64,000 nucleotides of DNA. It comes from Candidatus Dichloromethanomonas elyunquensis. GTDB taxonomy: Bacteria > Bacillota > Desulfitobacteriia > Desulfitobacteriales > Syntrophobotulaceae. This document shows positions 17,556 through 24,886 of this stretch, piece by piece; the stretch's first letter is position 1; every line of letters begins with the position of its first letter. Location: contig LNDB01000001.1 of NCBI GenBank assembly GCA_001515265.1, forward strand, positions 124,001 to 188,000, read 5' to 3'. Below the pieces are notes generated by a model. It did not search any database and was not told the origin of the DNA. It saw only the letters and a list, made by a program, of their open reading frames with translations. The translations under genes were made by a program, and so were the position numbers.

Positions 17556-18621
17556 ATTTCTGACAGAACCGGATTACGACCATTTCCAAAAGTAATTGCG
17601 GGTTCCCGCCACTGCTTTTTAATGCTATTTCTGTCTGCAAACAGTCTTCCAAGGCCCGGCATAATTTTTCCGGAGTAAATCCGGAAGCCTGACGAAAGAT
17701 TTTATTCCCCTCAAAAGAAGATCTGATCCCCGTAACTTCCATCAGTTGCTCTACAGAACCCCCTCTTTTTCTCAAGATGCTTCCCGCCAATAATAACCTG
17801 ATCTGACGGACAATCATGGTATGTACTTTCAGATAGTATTCTTGACTTAATACTTCGGTGAGTCTTTGGATCGCATCATGCGGATTGCCCGCTGCAATAG
17901 CATCCAGCATAGCAAATATCGTCGTTTCAATGATGGGTATACATACTGCGCTGATAGCTTCTCTATTTATTTCCTGTTTGTCCCCGATAAAGAGACAGAG
18001 CTTATCCAGGTCCTGACTAAGAATACCTGTCTGATGTCCTGAACTTTCTAATAAAAATGATGCTGCAGCAGGATTTATTATCTTTCCTCTCCTTTTTGTT
18101 TCTTTTTGGACCCAATTCAGCCATGCGCTTTGTCCTTTGGGAAACGAAAACTCTAATACTTTCCCTGCCCTGACAATCTCTTTGTAAAGTTTTCTTCCGC
18201 GGTTCACTTTTTCGGAAACGAGTACCAGACAAGAGGCGGGATTCGGATTTTGACAGTAACTGATGAGGCAGTCCGCATTACTTCCTTCACTTTCGGCATG
18301 AAGTCCTGCCTCTTCCTTGACATCCTCCTCTCCCGCTTGGTTAGGATTCCCTTTCCCCTGATTAAAATAGGGAATATCATCCACAATCACCAACCTGCGG
18401 GAAAAAAAGGCTGACGTATTGGCAAGCGCAGCGACTTCCTCCGGCAGGATATCTTTCCCTAAATAGACCTCAATTCCGCTGCCCGATGGGTCTTCCCTTA
18501 AAAATTCCTGTTTTAATATTTTCAGCGCCTCCGTCAGAGAAAAACGGTCCTCACCGTACCAAAGATAAATAGAGGGGATCTGTTTATTCTGTATATCTTG
18601 ATTCACAATTTCCAAGGACAT
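17554..18621 (-). CDS. holA: DNA polymerase III subunit delta (HolA)
   Basis: Clamp-loader subunit that opens the beta sliding clamp. The 355-residue protein has the delta N-terminal segment IPSIYLWYGEDRFSLTEAL, the clamp-binding region around VIVDDIPYF, and the C-terminal three-helix domain. The ATG at 18621 (MSLEIV) is preferred; GGTGAGG lies nine bases upstream, inside the end of a 42-codon ORF whose TAA stop is one base before this ATG. Position next to rpsT and the com genes is the conserved Firmicutes one. Confidence 0.93.
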   Translation of the reverse strand: MSLEIVNQDIQNKQIPSIYLWYGEDRFSLTEALKILKQEFLREDPSGSGIEVYLGKDILPEEVAALANTSAFFSRRLVIVDDIPYFNQGKGNPNQAGEEDVKEEAGLHAESEGSNADCLISYCQNPNPASCLVLVSEKVNRGRKLYKEIVRAGKVLEFSFPKGQSAWLNWVQKETKRRGKIINPAAASFLLESSGHQTGILSQDLDKLCLFIGDKQEINREAISAVCIPIIETTIFAMLDAIAAGNPHDAIQRLTEVLSQEYYLKVHTMIVRQIRLLLAGSILRKRGGSVEQLMEVTGIRSSFEGNKIFRQASGFTPEKLCRALEDCLQTEIALKSSGGNPQLLLEMVVIRFCQK

Positions 18622-18622
18622 C

Positions 18623-18751
18623 TTATTGAACCTCACCCATCGTTGATTGGTCAGCCGTTCTCATAAATCTAAATAAGCCTTTCTTATTTTCGCCAAATGC
18701 TTTGCAAGTTCCTTCTTGGAACAATTTACTTAAATCAAAACGGGCAATCAT
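18623..18751 (-). CDS. Small protein of 42 residues, translationally coupled to holA
   Basis: Not recognised. An ATG at 18751 opens a 42-codon frame starting MIARFDLSKLFQEG and ending STMGEVQ; its TAA ends one base before the holA ATG, and the holA ribosome-binding site lies inside it. AGGGGG, eight to nine bases upstream of the ATG, lies in the 3' arm of a terminator-like hairpin. Composition is balanced, with no membrane segment. In Bacillus the unrelated membrane peptide YqzM occupies the comEC-holA interval. Coupled spacing is the best evidence that it is real. Confidence 0.45.
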   Translation of the reverse strand: MIARFDLSKLFQEGTCKAFGENKKGLFRFMRTADQSTMGEVQ

Positions 18752-18783
18752 AAAAAAAGTCCCCCTCACCATGTGAAGGGGGA
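18752..18783 (-). terminator. Terminator-like hairpin between the cyclophilin gene and holA
   Basis: Stem TCCCCC...GGGGGA extended by CAC/GTG with one bulged T, then ACTTTTTTT. It would end transcripts from the cyclophilin gene, but its 3' arm also holds the only ribosome-binding site of the 42-codon ORF, so it may act as an attenuator. Confidence 0.75.
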
Positions 18784-18881
18784 AAGAAAGAGGAGGAGAA
18801 AAGAGATGTTCACTGGTATTATTTCCATCACCTTCCTCTTTTTATTCATCTTTTATCATATTTTTCTCAAGTTTCGTAATT

Positions 18882-19406
18882 TTATCGCTTTAGTTTTTCC
18901 GGCTCGTCATAATTTACTCCTTGGGTATCCACCGCAACACTTTTCATAACCTGATCTTCATTGGGACGGTCCTGGAAATTCCTCTCGGAAGAAACGATCT
19001 TATCTACGGCATCCATACCCTGCAGTACTTTCCCGAAAGCTGCATACTGTCCGTCCAGATGGGGAGAATCCGCTGCCATAATAAAGAACTGGGACCCTGC
19101 CGAATCGGGAATCCTGGAACGGGCCATAGACATTACTCCGCGCGTATGTTTCAAATCATTTGCAAAACCGTTATCTGCAAATTCTCCTTTAACGGCATAA
19201 CCCGGACCGCCAACTCCAATTCCTTCAGGGCATCCGCCCTGAATCATAAAGCCCGGAATTACCCTGTGGAAGATCAAACCGTCATAAAAACCTTTTTGGA
19301 CAAGGGAAATAAAATTATTAACTGTATTGGGTGCAATTTCAGGATAGAGTTCGGCCTGGATTATATCTCCGTTTTCCATTTCAATGGTGACAATTGGTTT
19401 TTCCAT
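18882..19406 (-). CDS. Peptidyl-prolyl cis-trans isomerase, cyclophilin type
   Basis: Cytoplasmic cyclophilin that speeds proline isomerisation in protein folding; 174 residues. It has the catalytic segment FHRVIPGFMIQGG, the active-site GSQFFI and the HLDGQYAAFGKV motif. There is no signal peptide. Two ATGs are adjacent; the second (19406) is better spaced from GGAG. The C-terminal 20 residues after SVAVDT extend beyond the minimal fold. A short palindrome ATTGTACAAT lies upstream at 19459-19468. Confidence 0.95.
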   Translation of the reverse strand: MEKPIVTIEMENGDIIQAELYPEIAPNTVNNFISLVQKGFYDGLIFHRVIPGFMIQGGCPEGIGVGGPGYAVKGEFADNGFANDLKHTRGVMSMARSRIPDSAGSQFFIMAADSPHLDGQYAAFGKVLQGMDAVDKIVSSERNFQDRPNEDQVMKSVAVDTQGVNYDEPEKLKR

Positions 19407-19483
19407 CATAAGACTCCTTTTCTGTCATTTGATATACAATCTAACATAAATTTTCATGATTGTACAATATCGGATATTTTAAG

Positions 19484-21904
19484 TCATTCAAACTCTCTTT
19501 CATCCCGATACCTTCCCGGAATAATTTGAAACCCCTCATGATTAATTTTCAATTCGATCGTGCCCTGTATATCCGTCCGGAATATCTTTATATTTCTCTC
19601 CTGCCAATAAGCAAGGACTTCAGGAGAGGGGTGTCCAAAACTATTTTTGCCAACGGAAATAAAGACCGCCTGAGGGTCTGTTTCATCAAACCAGGATGTA
19701 TCCAACGCGCCTTTTGCCCCATGGTGCGGGATCTTGATAAAATTAGCCGACCACTTGACCCCCCTGTCGGAAATTTGCTGCATTTCTTCTTTTTCCATAT
19801 CACCTGTCAGCAGAATCCTGCTCCCAAGATAATCAAGAAGCAAAACCAAAGAATTATTGTTCGCGTCCGAAGCTGTCCCGCCGATAGTTGAAACCGGAGC
19901 CAATACTTCAATTTTCAGGCCTGAAGAAAACGCCAAGGTATCCCCGGCCAGAAGCCTGACAAGCTGATCCCTCTTGTGAAGAAATTCCAAGGGGATTGCT
20001 TCCTGCCATTCCGGATTTTCCAACCGGTCACCGACTTCAGGTACTCCTAATGCTTTTACGGGAATATTGGCCAGCAGGTACTTGGCTCCGCCGCAATGGT
20101 CGTGATCTTCATGGGTAATAAAAACCATATCCAGCTGTTTAATTTGCTTCTCCATCAGATAAGGTACAAGGACGCGCTCTCCCGCATCATAATTCTCTTT
20201 TCTGGGTCCGGTATCGACAATGAGATTTTCCTCAGCGGTTTGAATAAGCATGCAATCTCCCTGTCCTACATCCAAAAAGGTAATTGTAAGCATGTCGCTT
20301 TGCAGCCAAGGAAAATTTAACAAGAAAATAAAGACCGCAAGGAATAGGCATTTAACACAAAAAAGTAAATTTTTATCTTGCATCCGGTTTTTGAAGGGTC
20401 TAGGGAGTCTCCGGCATTGTACGCGGAATATAAACCAGACTTTCTCCCTGCCGGCAAGCCATATGCCTAATGCAGCATACCATGCCATCCAAAATATTTT
20501 ACCCGGATTTAACACCCAAAAATAAGCAAAAGGTAATGAAGCCGCCCAATGCAGGATAGAATCGCTAAACCGGAGCAGCCAAAATCCTGTTTGAAAAAAT
20601 ATCTTGGAAAGGGACGGGAATAAAACAAGAGCAGTTCCCAATAAACCGAATTGTAAAACCGCTCCTAAGATAAAAAGCGCGACTATGTTTGTCAAGAAAC
20701 CTGCCAAGGAAATTGTGTGAAAGGCATTAATCAGGATAGGAAGAGCCGCGATCTGGGTGCTTAGGAAAACGGCCGCCAAAGTTCTGAGCGGACCGGGAAA
20801 TTTTTGAAGCCACAAGTTTTTTTCCAGCCGCGGGGTCAATACAATCATTCCCCAGGTCGCTGCAAAGGACAGCTGAAAACTAATATCCTTCAGATAGAGG
20901 GGTTTAGAAATGAACATCATAAGACCGGCGAACATCAGCCAACGGAGGGAAGACATTTTTCCTTTTCCCATCCTCCCCGTCAGAACAGCTATGCCAAGGA
21001 TGGCCGCCCGCAGGATAGGGGGATTGTACTGGCATAAGGCGGTATAAAGAACCACAGCTCCAATTGTCCAAATAATTCTCACTTTTCGCGGCAGGAAAAA
21101 GAAGATTCCCCAGATCAGAGCGATCACAAAAGCAATATTTGACCCCGAAGCCGCAAGAATATGCATTACGCCTGCAGCTTTATACATATTAAGGGTCTCC
21201 GCGGGTATCCGGCTGGAATCCCCGAACAGTATCCCATCCATGATACCGCTCTGTTCCGGCCAGTTTATTTTTATCATATGGTTGACCTTCTCCCTTATCT
21301 TCCATGGGATGCCAGGTACTCCCTTATTCAAAAGTATTGCGTTGCCCTTAGCCGTAATTGACCCGCTCAATCCCCTGACTGCATTGTATAAGGGCAGATT
21401 AAATTGACCTTCTGTTCCCGGCTCTTGAGGTTGTTCCAATCTCCCTGCAAATCTTATCCTGTCCCCTTGTTCAACAATGTCCCATCCTTGATGAAACTGA
21501 CCTTTGCTGTCCGCAAAAACATAAATAGCATATTTTTGACCAAGCCCTTCAGCATATTGCGGGGTATTTTCCAAAAGAATTACACCCTCAGCCTCAGCTT
21601 GGTCCATTTTCCACTGCTCAAGTTTTCCCTCCAACTCTATTTCCTGAATCAGAAGAGGAGGAGCGATAATCCTCTCTGCAGTCATTCCATATATAAATCC
21701 AATCAGAATTCCGGCTGCAAGGAAAGATATCTCAGGCTTGTACATTTTTCCCCAGAAATCCGAAGGTTTCCATAAAAACCATAACCGGATAAAAAGCAAC
21801 ACCAAAAAAGCCAGAATCCAAATCCTGACTTCCTGTTTAGGCTGAACTGCAATAAACCCGCCGCATACTACAGCTGCGGCTCTCCGCAATAATGGATCTT
21901 TCAT
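19484..21904 (-). CDS. comEC: DNA internalization competence protein ComEC/Rec2
   Basis: Polytopic membrane channel for uptake of single-stranded DNA. The 806-residue protein has an N-terminal membrane/OB part, the competence domain with ILAASGSNIAFVIALIWG, and a C-terminal metallo-beta-lactamase-like domain from about residue 540 with FLDVGQGDCMLIQ and the metal motif THEDHDHCGG. All three domains look intact. It follows comEA by 29 bp. Apparent competence genes are common in Clostridia not known to be transformable. Confidence 0.96.
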   Translation of the reverse strand: MKDPLLRRAAAVVCGGFIAVQPKQEVRIWILAFLVLLFIRLWFLWKPSDFWGKMYKPEISFLAAGILIGFIYGMTAERIIAPPLLIQEIELEGKLEQWKMDQAEAEGVILLENTPQYAEGLGQKYAIYVFADSKGQFHQGWDIVEQGDRIRFAGRLEQPQEPGTEGQFNLPLYNAVRGLSGSITAKGNAILLNKGVPGIPWKIREKVNHMIKINWPEQSGIMDGILFGDSSRIPAETLNMYKAAGVMHILAASGSNIAFVIALIWGIFFFLPRKVRIIWTIGAVVLYTALCQYNPPILRAAILGIAVLTGRMGKGKMSSLRWLMFAGLMMFISKPLYLKDISFQLSFAATWGMIVLTPRLEKNLWLQKFPGPLRTLAAVFLSTQIAALPILINAFHTISLAGFLTNIVALFILGAVLQFGLLGTALVLFPSLSKIFFQTGFWLLRFSDSILHWAASLPFAYFWVLNPGKIFWMAWYAALGIWLAGREKVWFIFRVQCRRLPRPFKNRMQDKNLLFCVKCLFLAVFIFLLNFPWLQSDMLTITFLDVGQGDCMLIQTAEENLIVDTGPRKENYDAGERVLVPYLMEKQIKQLDMVFITHEDHDHCGGAKYLLANIPVKALGVPEVGDRLENPEWQEAIPLEFLHKRDQLVRLLAGDTLAFSSGLKIEVLAPVSTIGGTASDANNNSLVLLLDYLGSRILLTGDMEKEEMQQISDRGVKWSANFIKIPHHGAKGALDTSWFDETDPQAVFISVGKNSFGHPSPEVLAYWQERNIKIFRTDIQGTIELKINHEGFQIIPGRYRDEREFE

Positions 21905-21933
21905 GATCGACCCCTGTCTTACGTCTAAAATGA

Positions 21934-22500
21934 TTATGGACCAATCGTTACATAAGGTGCCATTTTCTCGTAGGTTTTCGGTCCTATTCCCGATACTTTT
22001 TGAATTTCTTCGGGACTGGAGAATAACCCGTTCTGCGTACGATAGTCAATAATCCTTTGGGCGATTGCGGGCCCAATTCCCGGTATGGAGTCTAATTCCC
22101 CCACTCCGGCTTTATTAATATTAATCTTCACAGTCAACCCCGCGGAAGGGCTTTTTACAGCTGCATCCAAACTCCCCGTCTGTCCCGATTCTATAGGCAG
22201 TTTCGAAGGAACAACAATCTTCTGCCCATCTTTCAGTTTCTGAGCGGGATTAAGGACTTCAGTATCCGCGTCCGCCTGCAATCCTGCTTTTACGAGAGCA
22301 TCCTCCAGCCTGGAATCAATCGGTAAATGGATTAGACCGGAATGATTAACCGCACCGCCAATATAAACTGCAATCTCCCTGGAACTTTGGGATTCTTCTA
22401 TTTTGACCGGAGTTTTTACGGGAAGAAAGAACTTTACCGCAGCCGCCAGTAAAAGGACTCCTAATACTCCCCACCAAAGGTACTTTAATCTTTTGTCCAT
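21934..22500 (-). CDS. comEA: Competence protein ComEA, DNA receptor
   Basis: Membrane-anchored DNA-binding protein that hands DNA to ComEC. The 188-residue protein has one N-terminal transmembrane helix (about 8-26), an SLBB domain starting AVYIGGAV, and a C-terminal double helix-hairpin-helix domain, ININKAGVGELDSIPGIG. The ATG at 22500 follows GAGGGATGG; upstream in-frame residues have no site. It has its own promoter, divergent from the small plus-strand gene. Confidence 0.95.
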   Translation of the reverse strand: MDKRLKYLWWGVLGVLLLAAAVKFFLPVKTPVKIEESQSSREIAVYIGGAVNHSGLIHLPIDSRLEDALVKAGLQADADTEVLNPAQKLKDGQKIVVPSKLPIESGQTGSLDAAVKSPSAGLTVKININKAGVGELDSIPGIGPAIAQRIIDYRTQNGLFSSPEEIQKVSGIGPKTYEKMAPYVTIGP

Positions 22501-22622
22501 GTTTCCATCCCTCAAATAACAAACCCGCAACTAATTTACATATTTTGTTATTATTCTCCATTTAATTCCAAACTCCTTTTATTATTTATCTTTTTCACCA
22601 ACGTCCTTACAAAAAAAAGATT

Positions 22623-22649
22623 ACCTTTTTATTCCAGGCGCATACATTA
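22623..22649 (+). promoter_or_regulatory. Candidate sigma-K promoter of the 96-residue protein gene
   Basis: ACC (22623-22625) with 16 bp between its AC and CATACATTA (22641-22649). This fits the mother-cell sigma-K pattern AC-N16-CATAnnnTA, and CATACATT also resembles a sigma-E -10. The same arrangement recurs before the next plus-strand gene. Confidence 0.5.
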
Positions 22650-22673
22650 TATTAGCCTTATTGTTAATGGCAA
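22646..22673 (-). promoter_or_regulatory. Sigma-A promoter of comEA
   Basis: TTGCCA (22673-22668), 16 bp, perfect TATAAT (22651-22646). Its -10 overlaps the divergent sigma-K-like -10 on the other strand. The leader before comEA is about 140 nt. Confidence 0.6.
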
Positions 22674-22701
22674 TATTGTAAGAAGGAGGTAATTTAGGTT
22701 C

Positions 22702-22992
22702 ATGACATTATTTAAAAATACCCAGATAAATTACGCTATGTTAGCGCCCCATGTCGGAAAACGGGCTACCGTCAGTCTCTACGGCGGCAAAACCTATCAC
22801 GGTGAAATTGTCGCTGTCCGTCAGGATGGTATCCTATTTCACTCCGACAATCCGGGATTCCTCTTCCTTCCCTTTCTAGCGGTAGCTGCGTTAGCGCTTA
22901 CGGTTCCTCTCGCCTTCGGTGTCGGATACGGAGCCGGCAGACGCGCTTACGGTCCTTATCCTTATCCCTACCCCTCCCCCTATTACTACTAA
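22702..22992 (+). CDS. Small Tyr/Pro-rich protein with membrane segment, possible spore coat component
   Basis: Not recognised as a named family. The 96 residues split into an N-terminal part that looks like a small beta fold (GKRATVSLYGGKTYHGEIVAVRQDG would suit an Sm- or KOW-like barrel), a hydrophobic stretch at about 52-76, and a C-terminal tail rich in Tyr, Pro and Gly (YPYPYPSPYYY). Such tails are typical of coat proteins. AAGGAGG precedes the ATG, a sigma-K-like promoter lies upstream and a strong terminator follows, so it is a single-gene unit. A coat role is inference. Confidence 0.75.
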   Translation: MTLFKNTQINYAMLAPHVGKRATVSLYGGKTYHGEIVAVRQDGILFHSDNPGFLFLPFLAVAALALTVPLAFGVGYGAGRRAYGPYPYPYPSPYYY

Positions 22993-23041
22993 ATACCGAT
23001 CTTTAATTTCTTATGTTATCAATCTGACCGGAATCAATAAA

Positions 23042-23079
23042 ACGGGGAAGTAATCTTCTGTATGCTTCCCTGTTTTTTT
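23042..23079 (+). terminator. Rho-independent terminator after the 96-residue protein gene
   Basis: Nine-base-pair stem ACGGGGAAG / CTTCCCTGT with one G-U pair, followed by seven Ts. Confidence 0.85.
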
Positions 23080-23089
23080 CTCCGCAAAC

Positions 23090-23116
23090 ACCTTTCTTTA
23101 CGCCTATCATACATTA
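23090..23116 (+). promoter_or_regulatory. Candidate sigma-K promoter of the creatininase-like gene
   Basis: CACC (AC at 23090-23091), 16 bp, CATACATTA (23108-23116), the same -10 sequence and spacing as upstream of the preceding gene. No convincing sigma-A promoter is visible in this interval. Confidence 0.5.
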
Positions 23117-23175
23117 GAAGTAACTTCTTGCAGTTTAAGAACCTATTTAGAATAAAAAACACGGAGGATAAAAAA

Positions 23176-24030
23176 ATGTTTGAAAATTTAGTTCCCTTAG
23201 CCAAAGGGAATAAAAAACAAAGCCCGCCCCTCCCAGCCTCCATGATGGATATGACCTTCAAAGAAATTGAGCAGGCGGCAACAGGAGGGGGCACTGTGCT
23301 GCTGCCAATTTCTGCAATAGAAGAATATGGTCCCCATCTCCCTGTTGCTGCCAATACTTATCTAACCAACCGAATATGTTTGAAACTGAGAGAAAAACTT
23401 TGGGAACAGAAAAAAAACTGTGTGATCGGTCCTCCTCTTTTTTGGGGGAGGAACTATTCTACAGGTTCTTTTCCCGGTTCATTCAACCTGAAATCACAGA
23501 CACTGGTCAATCTTTTACTCGATATTCTTTCGGATTTTACGCGCTGGGGTTTCGGCACTATCATCCTTGTCAACATTCATGGGGATCCGCACCATAATAC
23601 CGCAATCATTCAGGCCGTTAAACTTGCTAGAAATGAAAAAAGCAACGTATTTTTTCTTGTGCCCCAGCAAAGCTTGCCTCAGTACAATTTAACTGAAGCG
23701 GAAAACTTCGCCATTGTTTATAACATGCCTGCTTTTACATCCCCTTCTCTATATGTTGACCTTCATGCCGGTACTTTTGAAACGAGCTGGATGACAGCGG
23801 CTTTTCCGGATCTTGTCAACACAAAGCTGGCAAAGCATCTTCAGTCCACCAAGACAACCCTTGATGAAGCGGCTGTATGGTCCAAAGGATGGGATGAAGT
23901 TAAGAGAGCCTTCCCATTAGGGTACTGCGGCAACCCCTCCAGGACTGAAGTCAAAAACGCCAAGGAATTTGAATCTAACATTGTGGAACAGATGGCAAGC
24001 GCCATACTCCTGAAAGGCTGTTTACAGTAA
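23176..24030 (+). CDS. Creatininase-family amidohydrolase, altered metal site
   Basis: Member of the creatininase / MftE fold. The 284 residues carry the family landmarks in order: SAIEEYGPHLPVAAN at 46-60, NIHGD at 133-137 and DLHAGTFETS at 195-204. The canonical first motif is ExHGPHLP...D, with E, H and D as metal ligands; here the His is Tyr51 and the Asp is Asn60, while E49 and H135 are kept. It may therefore bind metal differently or be inactive. The ATG at 23176 has GGAGG upstream; a longer frame lacks a site. A sigma-K-like promoter suggests late sporulation expression. The substrate is unknown. Confidence 0.82.
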   Translation: MFENLVPLAKGNKKQSPPLPASMMDMTFKEIEQAATGGGTVLLPISAIEEYGPHLPVAANTYLTNRICLKLREKLWEQKKNCVIGPPLFWGRNYSTGSFPGSFNLKSQTLVNLLLDILSDFTRWGFGTIILVNIHGDPHHNTAIIQAVKLARNEKSNVFFLVPQQSLPQYNLTEAENFAIVYNMPAFTSPSLYVDLHAGTFETSWMTAAFPDLVNTKLAKHLQSTKTTLDEAAVWSKGWDEVKRAFPLGYCGNPSRTEVKNAKEFESNIVEQMASAILLKGCLQ

Positions 24031-24043
24031 ATCCATTAAGTAT

Positions 24044-24072
24044 TTGACAGTCCCGGAAAGAGACACTATACT
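24044..24072 (+). promoter_or_regulatory. Sigma-A promoter of the Phd-Uma2 gene
   Basis: TTGACA (24044-24049), 17 bp, TATACT (24067-24072). The predicted start point falls in the first copy of the iterated operator just downstream. Confidence 0.85.
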
Positions 24073-24074
24073 CT

Positions 24075-24125
24075 AATTAGCTAAATATTTTAATTAGCTA
24101 ATTTAGCAATATGGCTAATTGGAGG
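24075..24125 (+). promoter_or_regulatory. Three-copy 17-bp iterated operator
   Basis: TTAGCTAA at 24077, TTAGCTAA at 24094 and the variant ATGGCTAA at 24111, spaced exactly 17 bp apart. The 17-bp unit begins AATTAGCTAA in the first two copies. The core is palindromic. The array runs from the transcription start to the ribosome-binding site of a gene whose product begins with a Phd-like DNA-binding domain, so autorepression is likely. Confidence 0.72.
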
Positions 24126-24133
24126 CGGGTCAA

Positions 24134-24853
24134 ATGGAAGTTTCATCAACTGACGCGCAGAATAATTTTGGCCGTTACATGAAACTGGCTTGGTTCGAAG
24201 ATGTTGTGGTCACAAAAAACGGGAAAAAGGCAGTCGTCATTAAACGCTACGAAGAATCGGGAAAGAATTCTTCCGTCATAGCCGAAAAGACCGAACCCTA
24301 TACCTGGGATAAAGAAATAATCACCTATGAGGACTTTCTAAAGCTCAGCGAGGCAAGCGAAAACCGTTATGAGTATATTGACGGGGAAGTTTACCTGTTA
24401 GCTTCTCCTACCTATGATCACCAAAATATTATCGTGGAAATCATTACTGTAATGCATACTTATTTCAAAGGAAAAACATGCCGCCCCCTTACATCCCCCT
24501 TTGATGTCACTTTGACTGTTGATGACAAAAAGAATGTCGTCCAACCCGATATTGTGGTGATCTGCGATACGGAAAATATTAATGAAAAAGGCAGGTATAC
24601 AGGCACACCCACCTTGGTATTAGAAGTATTGTCCGAATCAACCCAAAAAAAAGATCTGCTGAAAAAGCTGAATCTTTATCTGCATGCCGGTATCAGAGAA
24701 TACTGGATTGTCAACCCGCTGCGCAAAGAAGTCTATTTATACCGCTTCGGACAACAGGACATTGAGGAATACCGCGTATACCAAGGCAGCGAGACGGCAC
24801 ATTCCTCCGCTTTTAACGGCTTGGCCATTCCCCTGGAACAGTTGTTTGTTTGA
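24134..24853 (+). CDS. Phd/YefM-like antitoxin domain fused to Uma2-family (DUF820) nuclease domain
   Basis: The 239-residue protein has two parts. Residues 1-45 (TDAQNNFGRYMKLA, VVTKNGKKAVVIKRY) resemble the DNA-binding half of Phd/YefM antitoxins. From about residue 60 it is a Uma2 restriction-endonuclease-like domain: ITYEDFLKL, YIDGEVYL, QPDIVVI, then LVLEVLSEST and REYWIVNP. The acidic residues of DGE, QPD and EVLS are the expected PD-(D/E)XK-like active site. The ATG at 24134 has GGAGG eight bases upstream. Phd repressors normally bind palindromes at their own promoter, as seen here. No separate toxin gene is adjacent. Cellular role unknown. Confidence 0.85.
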   Translation: MEVSSTDAQNNFGRYMKLAWFEDVVVTKNGKKAVVIKRYEESGKNSSVIAEKTEPYTWDKEIITYEDFLKLSEASENRYEYIDGEVYLLASPTYDHQNIIVEIITVMHTYFKGKTCRPLTSPFDVTLTVDDKKNVVQPDIVVICDTENINEKGRYTGTPTLVLEVLSESTQKKDLLKKLNLYLHAGIREYWIVNPLRKEVYLYRFGQQDIEEYRVYQGSETAHSSAFNGLAIPLEQLFV

Positions 24854-24886
24854 TAAAGCATGCCTTTGGATATCCGGAAAAATAGT

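Noticed and set aside
18921..19529. 202-codon plus-strand frame over the cyclophilin gene
   Set aside because: Antisense to a clear conserved gene with no promoter or ribosome-binding site.
22346..22561. 71-codon frame starting 61 bp before comEA
   Set aside because: It has a distant GGAG but overlaps comEA out of frame and has no recognisable domain; comEA has its own good site at 22500.
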